Source: Dipetalonema caudispina (taxonomy: Eukaryota; Nematoda; Chromadorea; Rhabditida; Onchocercidae). Taken from it: DNA of 64,000 nucleotides. Shown piece after piece: positions 1 to 15,832 of this stretch. Where the stretch lies: the NCBI GenBank assembly GCA_013365325.1, contig JABVXV010000148.1, positions 81,836 to 145,835 on the forward strand, written 5' to 3'. The number at the start of each line of letters is the position of its first letter. Position 1 is the stretch's first letter. Under the pieces are notes generated by a model. It worked only from the letters and a program-made list of their open reading frames with translations, made no database searches and had not been told where the DNA came from. A program made the position numbers and the translations under genes.

Positions 1-1198
1 ATTTTCTTTTCTCCTTGACATTACAATAATATTTGAATTATTAATTAATTAATTGCTTCTTCAACTATTTCATATTTTCTTGAAATTATGCTCCAAATAA
101 ATCCAATATTATTGGTAATTTGCATCGAAATATTTCGTCAATTCAGATGAATAAATCTTCATCAACAACTTCTTTAACATTGCTTTTTACATTGCCATGT
201 TTGGCATCATTTTCCTCCTATCATTTTCATCATTTTCATTCTTGAATTATGACATGATGGTGTTGAGATCAAAATGAAATGAAATGATTATTATTGGCGA
301 TAATTTCTATTTGACAATCGACATCACGAATTTAATCGTCAAATAGTTCAATTCATGAAAGGTTGTATAGTACATTGTAAATTTTCTGTCGCTTTTGAAA
401 GCTTATTTTACATAATAAGCCGATTATGGAATAATTCAAATGTATGAGCCTATCTTCTTCATTATTATCATAATTCTCAGCTGAAATTATCCGTAGTAGA
501 AAGTCCAAAACATATTATAAACTAAATTTTCAATCCTAAACATTTTCCCCTTTTCGACATTTAAAAGCTGTGAAATCAAGTGTGAAGAAATTTTTCAAGT
601 CTATTAAAAATATTCATGAATCAAATAATTTTCATGCAATGTAGTGACGAATAAAAGAATTATGTAAGTAGTTTAATCATGATAAGGTCATTCGGATGAC
701 CCGAAATGCAGTGCTCGTTTTACAATAACACTTTGAGTGCCGCCTTCTGGATGATTAATATTCAATTTCGCTAACCATATTTGAATTGAATCCGTCATTA
801 TTTAACTTAATAATGTAACATTTAATTAGGTGATATTAACATTTTAAAAAATATTTTAGGTTAAATTTAAATTAACATGTTGAAATTTTACTATGATTTT
901 GCAAAATTCTTATCCAGCGTTTTGTATCAATTTAACAAAAGCATCCTATGTTATACATATCGTCCTTTCGTTTCAGAGGATTATGTTTGAATTGTAAAAC
1001 GAGGTTAAACGTACACTATTCCGATAAATAAACCTATCATTTCATATATTATCAAATATATATCATCTTCGCCTACCTGTCTGTCCTTATCATTCCTCTT
1101 ATATATTATTTACTAATAACTGCCAAGAAGAAAATTGCAAAAAGGGTGACGGATCAGTTTGGTTATAATCATATCATTCTGTAGCGTGTGTATCGGTT
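1..1198. other. Intergenic, no gene seen
   Basis: AT-rich sequence with no open frame of useful length flanked by splice signals. The last ~20 bases (AG at 1183-1184 after a T-rich stretch) look like a trans-splice acceptor for the gene starting at 1199. Confidence 0.5.
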
Positions 1199-2590
1199 AT
1201 GATGAACTGTGTTGTAGACTGCCGATCGTGTAGTTTTCTGATTGCACTGATCGCAATTAACTCTATTGCCTATTCATATTCAATGCCACGACAAAAATCC
1301 TATCATCAGGTATTCATAAAATTTATTATTGTGTTATCGTATTCACATACAATTATTCCGACTTTATGTTTCGTTGTAACTACAATCTTTTAATTAGAAA
1401 ATAATTTTTAGATCTATCGAACAGCTGACTGATTCAATATTTAACAAAAAATATCGTTTACCATTTAAAAAAGAGTCTTTAAGCTAAATAAATTTTAAGG
1501 ACTATTTTTCCCACAAATGTAAACGATAAATGTTCAGTTTGGATGGATCAATAAAAGTTTTTCGATGCATTTAAGATAACAATCTCTGAATAAAACAATT
1601 TAATCTTTAACTTCTGAAATTATCTCTGCGAAATACATTTAAATATAAATTTGAATTAATACAAGCATTATTTGCCTATTTAATTTGAATCAATCATTCA
1701 CTTTTATGCATCATTTCTGCTTAATTCAAAAGTGAGAGCGAAAAAAAAAAAAAAAAAAACGATAAAATAGTCAAAATGTCATCGCATTTTGTAATTGGCG
1801 TAACCTTATATTATTAGACTGTTTAAGGGTTTCTTCTTTCCTTTTCTTTTTCATTTTCAAATAAATGATGAATTTTTGAAGGACGTAATCTTCAGCTTTC
1901 TGTCCTCTATTCCACATGTTACTTGAATACATACGCATATATGACAACAAATGAAAATTTGATACGCTTGATTTATTATCATTTTTTAAAAATCACATTT
2001 CCAGAAGAATTTCAATTACATCTTTCCTTTCAAAATGACGTATGTTTTCATTTAGTATGAAGGCAATTTTAAATGATTCATTAATTTTGTCATCTTTAAC
2101 TTTTTTTCAAATTAATCCCTAATCTTTTTGACGAAAGCTACGGAAAAAAAAAAAGGGTTAAAGGAAAATTGGCAATAATTGAAAAATTTTTATCAATAAT
2201 TTTTGATAAATATTTTTTTTTTTTTTTGCAGCTTGATTTAATGATAAAACGATGTTTTCGTACAATTTGTAAAGATTGGATCCATGAATGTCATTGGTTT
2301 TGTGATTTAGCGAAAGGAATGGTTCGTCCGTTTGATTTTTATTTTTTTATTAATTTTTTTTTCATTCCCATATAATTAATTGTAGATTACTATTTCATTT
2401 TCAAGAAAAGAAGTTGAACGAATTTTTCTTAAAATATTTCTGTCCTTGACTTATTCTCTTTCTTTTGTAAATTTAATTTAACAATTAAATTCCATATCAT
2501 CAAATTTACTTCTTTTAGCCATTATACGATCGATGCATGGAATGTTTGAGTTGGAGAGGAAGACATTGCTATGAATGCTTCGACTTGTGA
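1199..2590 (+). CDS. Small secreted cysteine-rich protein, unrecognised
   Basis: Three exons, 1199-1309, 2232-2321 and 2519-2590, all joining in phase 0 with GT-AG introns, give a 90-residue protein. The N-terminus has a hydrophobic core (FLIALIAINSIAYS, residues ~13-26), read as a signal peptide. The mature part is basic and holds eight cysteines spaced C-x4-C-x6-C-x3-C-x11-C-x2-C-x7-C-x2-C, which suggests four disulfides in an extracellular peptide. ATG at 1199 is followed at once by a second ATG, and a likely trans-splice acceptor (AG at 1183-1184) lies 14 bases upstream. I do not recognise the family. The third exon ends in a clean stop (TGA) after a run of Cys-rich residues, so the gene looks intact. 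Expression and function are not deducible from sequence. Confidence 0.6.
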
Positions 2591-3591
2591 TACATTTCTA
2601 TTTCTGTACATATGATTAATTATTAACTAATTGCATATTTGTAAGTATGACATTTATAAATTGCACTAAATGAATGCTAAAAATGATACTTTTTTTTTTT
2701 GAAAGCGAAATTTTTTAGGAACATTTTTAAAAAATGTTTTGAAAGTTGTGATCTTTGATTAAAATAAAAATTATACACTTTTCAAACCGATTTTTTCAAT
2801 TAAAATATTTCCCCAAAATTGAAAAACTCTCAAACAGGTAGACTCAGTTTAGGCAGAATTCTGATACCGCATAGTATGTTATTGCTTTGGTAAACCATTG
2901 AAAGTATTCGGTGATCATATTTCACGTAAAGGAAATTTGTAAACCACGTATATGGTAAAATACAGTTAAAGTTTAAATTTCTAACAGTTTTGCAGCAAAG
3001 TTAACTTTCCTATATTTTAAGTAATTACTGATAAGGAATATAATCTTGTCGTGATATTCCTGATGAAAGTGATCTTTTGAGCATTAATTGCAAACTGATC
3101 AATGATAATATCTTCTTAAAATGGTATCTTTTAGCTGATAACTGATTTACAATATTTGACCTCATACAGTAATGTTTCTGCTAGGCAAGCCTTAGAATAT
3201 AAGTTGTAATCTGTGTTAAATCATGGATTTCTAACATTCTATTAATGAGTGAACTTCGATGTAGAACATAGCAAAGAGTTAATCTGTGATATGTGTACCT
3301 TCTAGTAAATGAAACAAAAAATTAAATCAAAAAAAAAGAAAAACTCGAAATGCCTGTTGATTCATATTTTGAATTATGATAGTCAATCATACTGCTTGAT
3401 TGGCTGCAATAAATGAAATAGTATTGATAAAAATATTATAACATTATCAGTACTACTTGATAAAGGAATGGAATAGTATGAATTCATTAAATTAATTCTG
3501 CAAGTCTGTATCATTCATGTTATGATAACGATAACAGAGCTATATTGCTGATAGATAATAATTACATGTTGAAAGGCAACATGGTCAGCTG
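2591..3591. other. Intergenic, no gene seen
   Basis: AT-rich, no supported exon on either strand. Confidence 0.45.
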
Positions 3592-3712
3592 ATATATGAT
3601 TAATTCACGGAAGCATTAATTCATATCTTCGAATTAATTAAACAGTAAAATTTTGTTTGTATATTTTAATAAGAAAATACTGAGTGAAAGCTGATTCAGA
3701 AGGAAAATGAAA
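3592..3712 (+). repeat. Left copy of 121-bp duplication beside assembly gap
   Basis: Identical base for base to 3813-3933. It ends exactly where the Ns begin. This is what an unmerged contig overlap, or a collapsed tandem repeat, looks like. Confidence 0.9.
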
Positions 3713-3812
3713 NNNNNNNNNNNNNNNNNNNNNNNNNNNNNNNNNNNNNNNNNNNNNNNNNNNNNNNNNNNNNNNNNNNNNNNNNNNNNNNNNNNNNNNN
3801 NNNNNNNNNNNN
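3713..3812. other. Assembly gap of exactly 100 N
   Basis: Exactly 100 Ns, the conventional placeholder for a gap of unknown length. It is flanked on both sides by the same 121-bp sequence, so the true distance may be zero or negative. Confidence 0.98.
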
Positions 3813-3933
3813 ATATATGATTAATTCACGGAAGCATTAATTCATATCTTCGAATTAATTAAACAGTAAAATTTTGTTTGTATATTTTAATAAGAAAATA
3901 CTGAGTGAAAGCTGATTCAGAAGGAAAATGAAA
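3813..3933 (+). repeat. Right copy of 121-bp duplication beside assembly gap
   Basis: Exact copy of 3592-3712 that starts directly after the Ns. See the gap entry. Confidence 0.9.
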
Positions 3934-5299
3934 GAAAAAAAAATGGAAGAAAACGAAAATTTAGAAGAAAATCAGTCATTTTATGATTTATTTTCAACTT
4001 TTTCCCCATTTTTGTCAAAATTTGGCATCATTATGACAATGAACAAGATTTTCATCGAATATTTAATGAAGTAATCTATTCTGTTGTAAAGCTAGAACTT
4101 GACAAATTTATGACAAACTGAATATACACGAATGATAAATATATTTTCTTCTTGATAATACTAATATAAATTTAAAAAATATCGTAGAAATATGAAGGAA
4201 TCTTTTTTCTTGTTTCATTAAAAAAATACTTATAAGAATGTAACTTTGTTTTATTTATTTGTATAAATTTCCAGAAAAGGTTAAAGAATACTATAATCTT
4301 ACAAATATTATGCATGTGAGGATGTTTTTTGATTAGGGAAATAAATTTCATCAAATTTCTGCAAGGAATTACAAACATTTAATCATACAGATGGTTAACC
4401 TTAAATAGCATCAGAGAACTAATCACTCAATAAAGTAATTGACCTTCAGACTGAATTGACCAACCTAATGTAAAAAGGTATGCTCAATTATATGATTTAT
4501 TTGTTGACAAAAAATCAAAAATTTTTTGAAATTTAATAGATAACTAATAAATATCCATTTTACTTTGCACTGGAAAGGATAAAATCAGATGTTCTGAGAG
4601 TTGAAATATAAAACGCTTTATGAATGAACAAATGATAAGGTATAAATTTCTAAAGATATTAATTAAATAATTCATGTAATTCTTATGATACGTGTTATTA
4701 AACAATTATTTGAAAAATATTTTGCCTTCGTTTTTGATTTTTATAATTTGAAAGAAGAATGTTTCTTTTTTTTTTCCTTTAATAACTTCATTGATTTCGC
4801 TCTTTGACCTTCTCATTCCATGAAACTGTTCACATTTCGCATTATCGCTGTCATTGTCAAATTGTTGTTTTTCAATTCATCAGGATGATCGAAATCAGAA
4901 ATAGTACGTTATTTTGTGTGAAACAGACCAAAGGCTGAACAATTTTTGAAATGAATCACAATTAAACGAACATATATCAGATGAACTGAACCAACTGACT
5001 GACGACTATTGCAGTTGGAATAATTATTTTTGATTGCTACGGGTTGAAATCATTTGCCATTGTCATCTAAGCATCTTTTTCATATTTAACTCATTTCTAT
5101 CATTTAATCATATACCTTTTCTTTTTTCCCATTTTTACAATTGCTAAATTTTTGCAAATTTCTAAGTATTTTGAAGAAAATTAATGCTTTATGATTGAGC
5201 TATCTTTACAAATTCCTACTAATGTATATTTATATATAACCGATAGCTTTTAGCTTTCTAAAATCGATTTCTGAATTTGCTATTAATTGAAATTCTTTT
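3934..5299. other. Intergenic, no gene seen
   Basis: AT-rich, scattered poly-A/T tracts, no supported exons. Confidence 0.45.
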
Positions 5300-5320
5300 T
5301 TTTTTTTTTTTGAATTTCAG
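5300..5320 (+). promoter_or_regulatory. Likely trans-splice acceptor
   Basis: A run of T followed by GAATTTCAG ends 8 bases before an ATG at 5329. With no coding exon upstream this fits a spliced-leader acceptor and decides the start of the next gene. Confidence 0.5.
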
Positions 5321-5328
5321 TTTAATAA

Positions 5329-5820
5329 ATGGACGTTAAAGGTGATTATAAACCGTTACGTGTACAGGAAGAGACGAGCAAGGTAAATGCTATTTTTAAG
5401 CTTTGCAAAATTGTTTTATATTTAATAACAATTTTTTGCTTAGATGATCTTATTAATTTTATTTGAAACGTATTGATGGTATTTATTTTGTAATAAAATA
5501 ATCTAAAGAATCGTTCATTTATATCTATTTTATCATAGAATTCGACTGATACATCCAAAACACAACAACATTCCGACCATCCAACAGAATGTAACGAAAA
5601 ACGCTGTCGTTATTCGAAGGAGGACCGAAGTAGAACCTTTCAATTCTATAAATTCATTTATAAACTTTGCTTAATTGGATGTTTTTGTCAGAAATAGATT
5701 AAAATTTAAATATTTCATTGAAGGAATCTATAATTTTCCAAATGTTTCCGTATTTAAATTAAAAACCTTATTCTTGTAGAGCAAAATGGCATCGAACCAT
5801 TGCTTCCAGAAGGATATTGA
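5329..5820 (+). CDS. Very small hydrophilic protein, unrecognised
   Basis: Model of three exons, 5329-5382, 5539-5629 and 5780-5820, phases 0 and 1, total 186 bases, 61 residues. The product is charged and polar with no membrane segment or signal peptide. It starts MDVKGDYKPLRVQEE and ends EPLLPEGY. The start is supported by the acceptor just upstream. The second donor (after 5629) is weaker; if it is not used, the second exon runs on to a stop near 5695 with a different Cys-containing tail. No family is recognised. It could be a conserved short nematode protein or a chance model; the in-phase splice sites make the first more likely. Confidence 0.4.
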
Positions 5821-8788
5821 AAAGTTATATTTTCAAGAATGTATCCGGATATTCGGCCTCTTTCAAGTGAGTACGGCTAAAATCTTGATAAATTGTGCCT
5901 TACCTTGAATACTGTTCATGTTGTCAACATAAACGATGTTATAGTATGCAATATATTTTTGTCTTCCTTTATTCATTCATATCATCCGTTAATTTCCGCA
6001 ATTTCAACTTTCTTGATAAACTTTCAAATTGATCATTTGAAGTCAATTATCAGTACTTGATTAATTCTTCCAAAATAACATTCGATGAACTTCCAGAAAT
6101 AGCATTGATATTGAACAATGATTTTTTCCTTTCTCAAAATGGGAATAATTTAATAATTCAATTACGCATTTCTGTATCATTCAAAAGTTCGTTAATTACT
6201 CCTCACTTCTTCGCTTTCTTTCAAACTTCATTCGAAACTAATTTAAGTAATCTTATGGATAAATTTCAAAAATTTTAATTTTCTTTTTTAATTAAAGCTA
6301 AAAACATTGCCACTGATACCTTTAAAGCATAGACATAATCTACGATCATTTTTTTATAGATTATCTAACTAACACGATTCGATAAAATTCATTTCGATTG
6401 CATAACATTTGCTAATTTCAATGGATCATTTCAAAAAGTTAAACGATTCAATTCACTAATTAATTTTTTCAACTTCGCAATCAATATAGGTAAAGTCGGT
6501 GAGGTGATACATTCAGAAGTACACAAAGAAACGTTCGTTGTTGGTGCTACTAATAAATGCTAATATAATATGAGGAGAAAAAATATTACAAAAGATGAGA
6601 AAAATTTGCAAGTTTAATGATAGAAAAAAATCGCAGGGAAAAATTTCCAAGTAAATCATTCATTTTATCTTAATAGGTACATTTCAATAATTTGAAAATC
6701 AATATTTATTGAAAAAAAAAAAAAGAGGATAATAATAGTAATAGATCATCATAAGAGGAAGCAATGTTAAGTGTATTTTATGAACAGAATCTCTGTGTAG
6801 AAATAATTCATCAAAACTGGATTTTTTTTTTTTTTTTTTGAGAATGAAAAGATGAAATTCATGACCGATTTTGTTATATAATATCGTGCAATAACATTTT
6901 TCAATTTCTTTTCAACGATAAATTTTTTGTGCTCATTTTTTAAATTTTTAAAAGAGAGTTTCAAAATTTGAATTCCGGTCCAATCTTTGACCTATTCCAT
7001 CTTTTCTTAAAGGATTTTTTTTTTTCAAAAGAAACTTGGCAAAGAAATTGCATATAAAAAGATTAAACGTTTATTGGAGCTAATATTGGACACAGATAAT
7101 TAGTGGCTAATCCAGTAATTATGTGCTCTAATAAATTAGTCTAGCATTTCGAATATGATCTTTTTTAAATAACTATATAATTACTTTTGAGTTTGAATTT
7201 TTGTATAAATCCAAATAATGTTTTTTTTTTGTTTGAAAATTTTCTTGTTTAATTTAATTTTTTCCTTTTTTTTTGTTGTTGTTGTTATTCTATTTCAAAA
7301 TCAATTCAATTGATTAATATGGTTAACTATGCTTATCACGATAAGGATAAGCTTAAGAATAAAATAAAAAAATCTGATATCATTAGGACTCAACTAATGA
7401 TTTCAACTATAATGCCAAAGTCAAAGAAAAAGTTGAGAAATGAATCAAATGAAGTAAAGTGATGTAAAAAAGGAAACAGACAAAATCCGGAATGAATGAA
7501 TATGAAATGAAGGAAGAAGCCAAGAGATATAGAATACGATATAAAGGATAATGAAAGATTAATTACTGAGTAAATCGATTTCAGTGCTGATAGATTCGGG
7601 ATCGTAACGATACAGAAATGTAGCATGTTGCGGGAGATGAACGAAACTGAAAAATGATGAAGAAAGAGATCATTCAACGCGAACTTATCAATTATCTTAT
7701 CAACTAAACATATGTAAATCTAGCGCAAATAATTTCCTGCTAGTGATGATATTATTAGTGCTAAGTGTGAACGTTAACTGATCTTTTAACAGTGATGAAT
7801 AATACAGATCATAGTGACTAATTAATTTATTAAATGGATGATTAGTTTAGAAACGGTATATTTTGAGCTAATTTCCAAAAACAAGGTTCAAACAAAAAAA
7901 TTGTTCCGTATAGATATTGGGATCAGCTAAAGCAGCACGTATTACTTATAAAAGAATTAACCAGATTGATAAAAGCTAATCAATTAAAACTGGTAAAAAT
8001 TGATAATTGATGAAAATGAAACTGACAAAAACATTAAATTAGTAAAAGTGATAAAAATTGATAAAAAATTTTTATCGATTGATCTTCATTTGTTATGCAT
8101 GTAGGTAGTTATAATAGAGAAAAAATAAAATAAAAATCTTGAAGGGATTTGTTTATCTTAGCAAACTTTTTTGCAAGTGAGACTTCATTTTTTTCTATTT
8201 CTTTGCTTCATGCCAATTTGAACCTAATATTTAAATGGTTTTTTAAGACATTGTCAGAGCAGAATGACCAAAAGACAAATTTGATAGTTACATTATTATG
8301 ATAGATTAATATAAAATTGATACTACAATAGATTTATTAATATTCATGTTAATTCATTAATAAAATATATATATATATATATAAGTATACATTAAAAAAT
8401 AAAGAATGTACTGCTCAAGAATTTTTTACTTTACTTATACTTCTTTAAAATCTTTTTCATAATATATCATTCATTTACTAAATACCTTTTTTAATTAAAT
8501 ATATTCTACCTAAAAAAGTATCCGTTGATGAATTTTGAAAGTGTTAACTACAATTCAATTCATTGGCCTTATAAAGTACTAAATGGAAGAAAACCTGAAT
8601 GAAATATAAACATTCAAATTTAGTAATCATCCTTGTACTGATAAATGCAAATGCAAAATATACAAACACGTACACGTGGCAAAATAATGTATTGAAACAT
8701 AAATGAAAGAAAGTGAAAATAAAAGTAACAAGTGAATTACTTAATTTCACATTTTTATTGTTCACATTTTAATCGGGCGGACGCTCCA
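5821..8788. other. Intergenic, no gene seen
   Basis: About 3 kb of AT-rich DNA with homopolymer runs and an (AT)n stretch near 8364-8383. The longest frame here (minus, 7390-7677) has low-complexity Phe/Ser/Ile content and no splice context. Confidence 0.5.
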
Positions 8789-11267
<2,479 letters not shown>

Positions 11268-11360
11268 TTTTTATTTCTATTTCCAATAACCGTTCCTCAT
11301 TTACATCTTTAACTCTCTCTTAAATTTAAATGTTCCATATTTCTATTCTGCAAGTTGTAC

Positions 11361-11366
11361 AATAAA
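11361..11366 (+). terminator. Poly(A) signal AATAAA for the kinase gene
   Basis: AATAAA 94 bases after the kinase stop codon, on the same strand. Confidence 0.5.
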
Positions 11367-12681
11367 TCCTGTCGTTGTTTGCAACAGTCTAAAGGAACGG
11401 TCAAGATTCAGTAATTCATGCCCCTGGGGGCACTAAAAACTGAAGATCTGACAATACCGATAATTTTGTTAATCTGGCAGTCAAACTCATTATTTCATTC
11501 TGTTCATTTTTATTTATCCATTATTTCGTTTAACATTCCATTTATACACTAATGTTTTCTTTAGTTTAAACGAAGGATTAAAGGTCAGTTAGAAGAGAAT
11601 GTTGTTTATAATGCCAAGTAGTTATTGAAAATTGAAAATTACTCCTACTTTGTGACCTTAATCATTCACGAAAATTTCCCAAAAAATAATTAAGCGTCCA
11701 TATGTTCATCTATTGAGTCCATTCTAAGTCCAAATGCGTTAGTTGACCTTTTGTTAATGTTGTTTTTTGCTCTGTCTTTTAACCTCTTTAAAAGATCCGT
11801 TATCTCCACCAAAATTATCTGAAAGGGATGGAGAGAAGAAGAGAGAATGGAGGTCAATTAGTTGTGGAAAAAAAATTGACCACATTCCGAGAAGATTTTG
11901 GCGATACTTACCTGAAAATTAAGCCAGCTGATTCCGTCTCTTATAGATTGCACATTTACTCTATATGGGATTCAGACTACAAAAAGAAAAATCAGTTTTG
12001 ATCAGATTTTTTTCCCGTAGATGAAACTTTTGAACATAACACGCTAAAGGCGCAATTGTTATGGATATCTACTGTTTGGTAGAACTGGAAACAATGATCC
12101 AAATACTTATTTTGTCCTCACAATCCACTACCCTTCTTTTACTTCAAGTCATCTAAGGAAACAATCGAAACATTAACAGATATTGGGAATTTACATTTTG
12201 CATTCATTGACGATAACTAGAATTTTTAAAAGCAATCAATAAACTACCCTGTAATAGCTAACAATATTTAAAAAGAGGGAAGGTCAAAGGTCACTGTATC
12301 TAGATCATAGGAATTGTTTATTGTTGGAAGCATGACATGGTTCACTCAGTTATGGGTCAGTTCGATCGTCCATTTCTATCATTCTCATTCCTCTAGTGGT
12401 CGTTTCTTATTGTTTCTGCTAAATTTTTTTTTTTAATTATTTCTCATTTATCCTTTATTTCATAAATTTAATGAAACTAAATTTTGGAATAAATAACGAA
12501 TGAGAGTTACACTAAATATCCTTTCTATTCTATATTTTGTAAATTTCTTCCTTGCTAACACATGGTTCATTTGCATAATTGCTGGATCCGAGGAAGTTAC
12601 ACTCAAATTTCGATCAATATTCAAAAAAAAAAAAATCCTATTATAGCTATCATTTAAAGAACGACAAGCCATTAATAAAAA
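11367..12681. other. Intergenic, no gene seen
   Basis: Slightly less AT-rich than its surroundings, but no frame with splice support on either strand. Confidence 0.4.
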
Positions 12682-15600
12682 ATGGAAAGACAAATGCAGC
12701 AGCTCTCCCTGAACGACAATTCTTCTGTCGAAAGTAAGGAAAATCAGAAATCGTCCATTTCGACAAAAAAATTCGGCAAAATGTTTCAGGAAACCAGAGC
12801 ATTACTGGCAAAAAGGATAAATGAGCTGGAGATACATTACGTAGGTCTTATTTGATATTTACTTTAAAGTTCTTTAAGGTAAAATTGATTCTCGAAAAGA
12901 TTAGGGGAGGAGTCGAAAATAAATTAAAAAGATCGAAGTGACAATTTCTTACCAAGAAAAGTCGTAATTCCTTTCAGTTGAAGAAATATGATCTTAGAAT
13001 GCAACAAAAAAGTTACATAATTATTAGGCAATATTTTATGAATGAAATACATTTTGGAAATTTAATTAATTTCTAATTGTATTGCTCGACCTTAATCGAT
13101 TGGCATAACTTTCTTGTGGCACAACATTTCTAGCAATGATATTAATGCGCATTAGATATTAATTAAAATGTTGTTCTTCATTTTCTACAAATGTTCGAGT
13201 AGTTTTTTTGCATTTTTTAAAATATTTATATCTTTATTATAGTTATAACACATTTCAGTCAATAATATTTAAGACAAAGGATTTTTAAAAATGGCACTCT
13301 TTGACCATCATGTGAGCGATCATTAAGGCCTGAAGTCTGAGTTCAACGTAACAAAAGATTGAAGCAGTTTTTCGATAAAACAATTTACTGCTTAACTGGA
13401 TGTTATTTTAAAACATGATAAAATGAAAGATAATTCAAGAATAAATTGAGAAATTTATGCAATTTTAATTTTTCAATTTCAGAAAAAGTTAAGTGAGAAA
13501 CGAAATAATCTAAACACTGAAAATAATCTACCAATTGAATACGTAAGTGTTTTTATTTGTTACATGATTATGATTATCTTAGTTTTTATTAATGAATCTT
13601 GATGTTTATTATGAAAAGAATGAAAAATCTATTTTAGATTAGAACTGATCTCAAAATGAAAGAAGTAACAGATCAGCTCAATATTATGCTTGAATTAAAC
13701 AAAGTTCATCTGTCCGATATGAAAAAAATTGTGCAAGCAAGGAACAAACAAAAAAAGGTTTCACAGTTATTATTTTAATTATTCCCACAACAGTACACAT
13801 TTATTGCTATGTAAGATTGTCGTAGTGAAATTTATTACTTACAGGGAAGGAAATGGAACTTTTTCAAACGAATGGAAGATTTTCAACGTTACAAAGAACT
13901 TCTATCATTGTTGCAATATGCTGAAGTAAGAGAAGCATTTCGCACTGAAACTAAAGGAGCCATTGTAAGTTTAAATGATTTTCTTTACATTATTGCAAAA
14001 AGGTAACAAGTGATCTTTCATGTAAAAAAAAAAGGTTAGTATTTGATCCAACTTCTTTTGCGACATTATTAACTAAGTTAATAAGCATATTTGTATGCGT
14101 TGTAGTGAATAAATAATCCCAAATCTTTTTCTTCATAATCTTAATTGTAATTGAGATTATGAAGTTGTTTTACATTTTCCTTTAGAATAATTCTTAACTC
14201 TTTTCACGGTTTATGTCAATTAATAATAGCAAGTGGAATTACCTTTGCAGGGTGATTGATACGATATTAGTTTACTAACAAGCTACTATAAAAACAAAGT
14301 AAAAATAAAAAAAAAATGAAATAACTGTGTTTAATTAATTAATTATTATCAGAAATTAACAAACGATGAATTGGAGTACTTGTATTGGCTAAATGCAGAA
14401 ATTAATCCATCAATAAATTCTGTTGAAAATATGGGAATTTGGCGCAAGAAATTACGAGAGAGTACCGCGAAAGCAGTAGAAATCACACTTGGCTCGAATA
14501 AAAAAATTACTAATTCTTGGACAGGTAGGAAATAAATGAAATAGGTGTTATGTAATGGAGCAAATTGAAGGAATAATTTTTGTCAATTGAATATCGGAAT
14601 AGTATTCAATCGTTATTGCAGCATTTTTAATGAATATTTTTCATATATACAATTAATATTCCAGGTCATTCATGATAGAAAACGTTTATATTTCAGGTTA
14701 CGATACGAAATGTTTACTGGAACGTATAAGCAGGTGTGAGTTTTTCAAAGGACGTACAATGTGGGTAAACATGGAAATCTTTAATCGAATAAATGCGAGT
14801 ATATTTTCAAATGCATTTGAAACATATTCCTACGAGTACTACGACAATCAAGAGGTTGTTTCTTTTTACTTACTTAACAATATGGATCAGAATAGAAAAT
14901 TTGATGAATTATTCTAATTTTAGATTCTGTCTGATGCTAGCGTGGAATCTAGTCCTGATATAACACCTAAAGCCAAAATCTCGAAGTGCAAAGATCAAAG
15001 CTTCAACATTGATTCTGCCAGTAAGTCTTCCAATAATTTCAAAATAAAAATTTGATTGATAAATAATCTAGTGAAGGTGAAAAATAATGAAAAGAACAAA
15101 AAAAAAAAAAAAAAAAAAAAAATCAATTTATACAAAATGCAAAAAGAATAGTAATACTGTATTTTATTGCAGCTGGTTCAAATGTCAAACAAAATCATAT
15201 ACGAGTGGGAAAAAAAGCATCAAATGTGGTAGAAAAGACAAAAGAAAATTATAAATTTGTAAAAAGAAGTGACAAACCTGACGGTTAATTAATTAGTACA
15301 ATAAATTGGAGCATTTTTATCCTGACACACCCACCCATCTTTCTCATACTTTCCCAATTCTAAAGTCAATCTTAGACAGATTCTTCCTGATATAACTTAA
15401 TATCTTTTGTCATGTATCGCCACCCTTAAAATAGCTTTCTAAGAAATTTACTCTTTACCATTTAATAGAAGTTAAGAATGTTACTTGTGACAAGTAAAAT
15501 TAACTCATTTCAAATATGAATGAAAAATTGATGTAAATTTCTTTCTATGGTATTCTGAAACTTTCATGAAGAATGTATTCAACAAAAATAAGCAATTGCA

Positions 15601-15832
15601 TCAATTATTAGAAATGAAGAAAAAGGCGAAGTAAAGATGAATAGATTGAAATATTTATCAATTTATGGAAATGGATTGGTAATTTTATCCTAATAAAAAT
15701 AAAATTGTTATTTCTGACTAATTCTTCAATTAACATACAAATTTTTGAATCTTTCGAACAGAACATTAATTTTGATTTCAGATTACTATCTTTGCTTTAA
15801 TTATTATCCTGCTCGTTTCATTGCCGACGTAA
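12682..15832 (+). CDS. Coiled-coil tail-anchored family protein, paralog A
   Basis: Exons 12682-12840, 13483-13542, 13638-13757, 13845-13964, 14353-14524, 14697-14854, 14924-15020, 15173-15258 and 15782-15832, all in phase; 1023 bases, 340 residues. The protein is Lys/Glu-rich and probably helical through residues ~35-220, with the family block LLQYAEVREAF...KGAI, then LNAEINPSIN, then DTKCLLERIS. The last exon gives ITIFALIIILLVSLPT, a single C-terminal membrane segment, as in the two neighbours. If the donor at 15259 is skipped, the protein instead ends at 15288 (DKPDG) without the anchor, 333 residues. Exon lengths 60, 120, 120 and 172 recur in the neighbours. I do not recognise the family; a cytosolic coiled coil anchored in an internal membrane is inference. 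Confidence 0.65.

Noticed and set aside
7390..7677. 95-codon minus-strand frame
   Set aside because: Low-complexity Phe/Ser/Ile content, no family motif, no splice signals.
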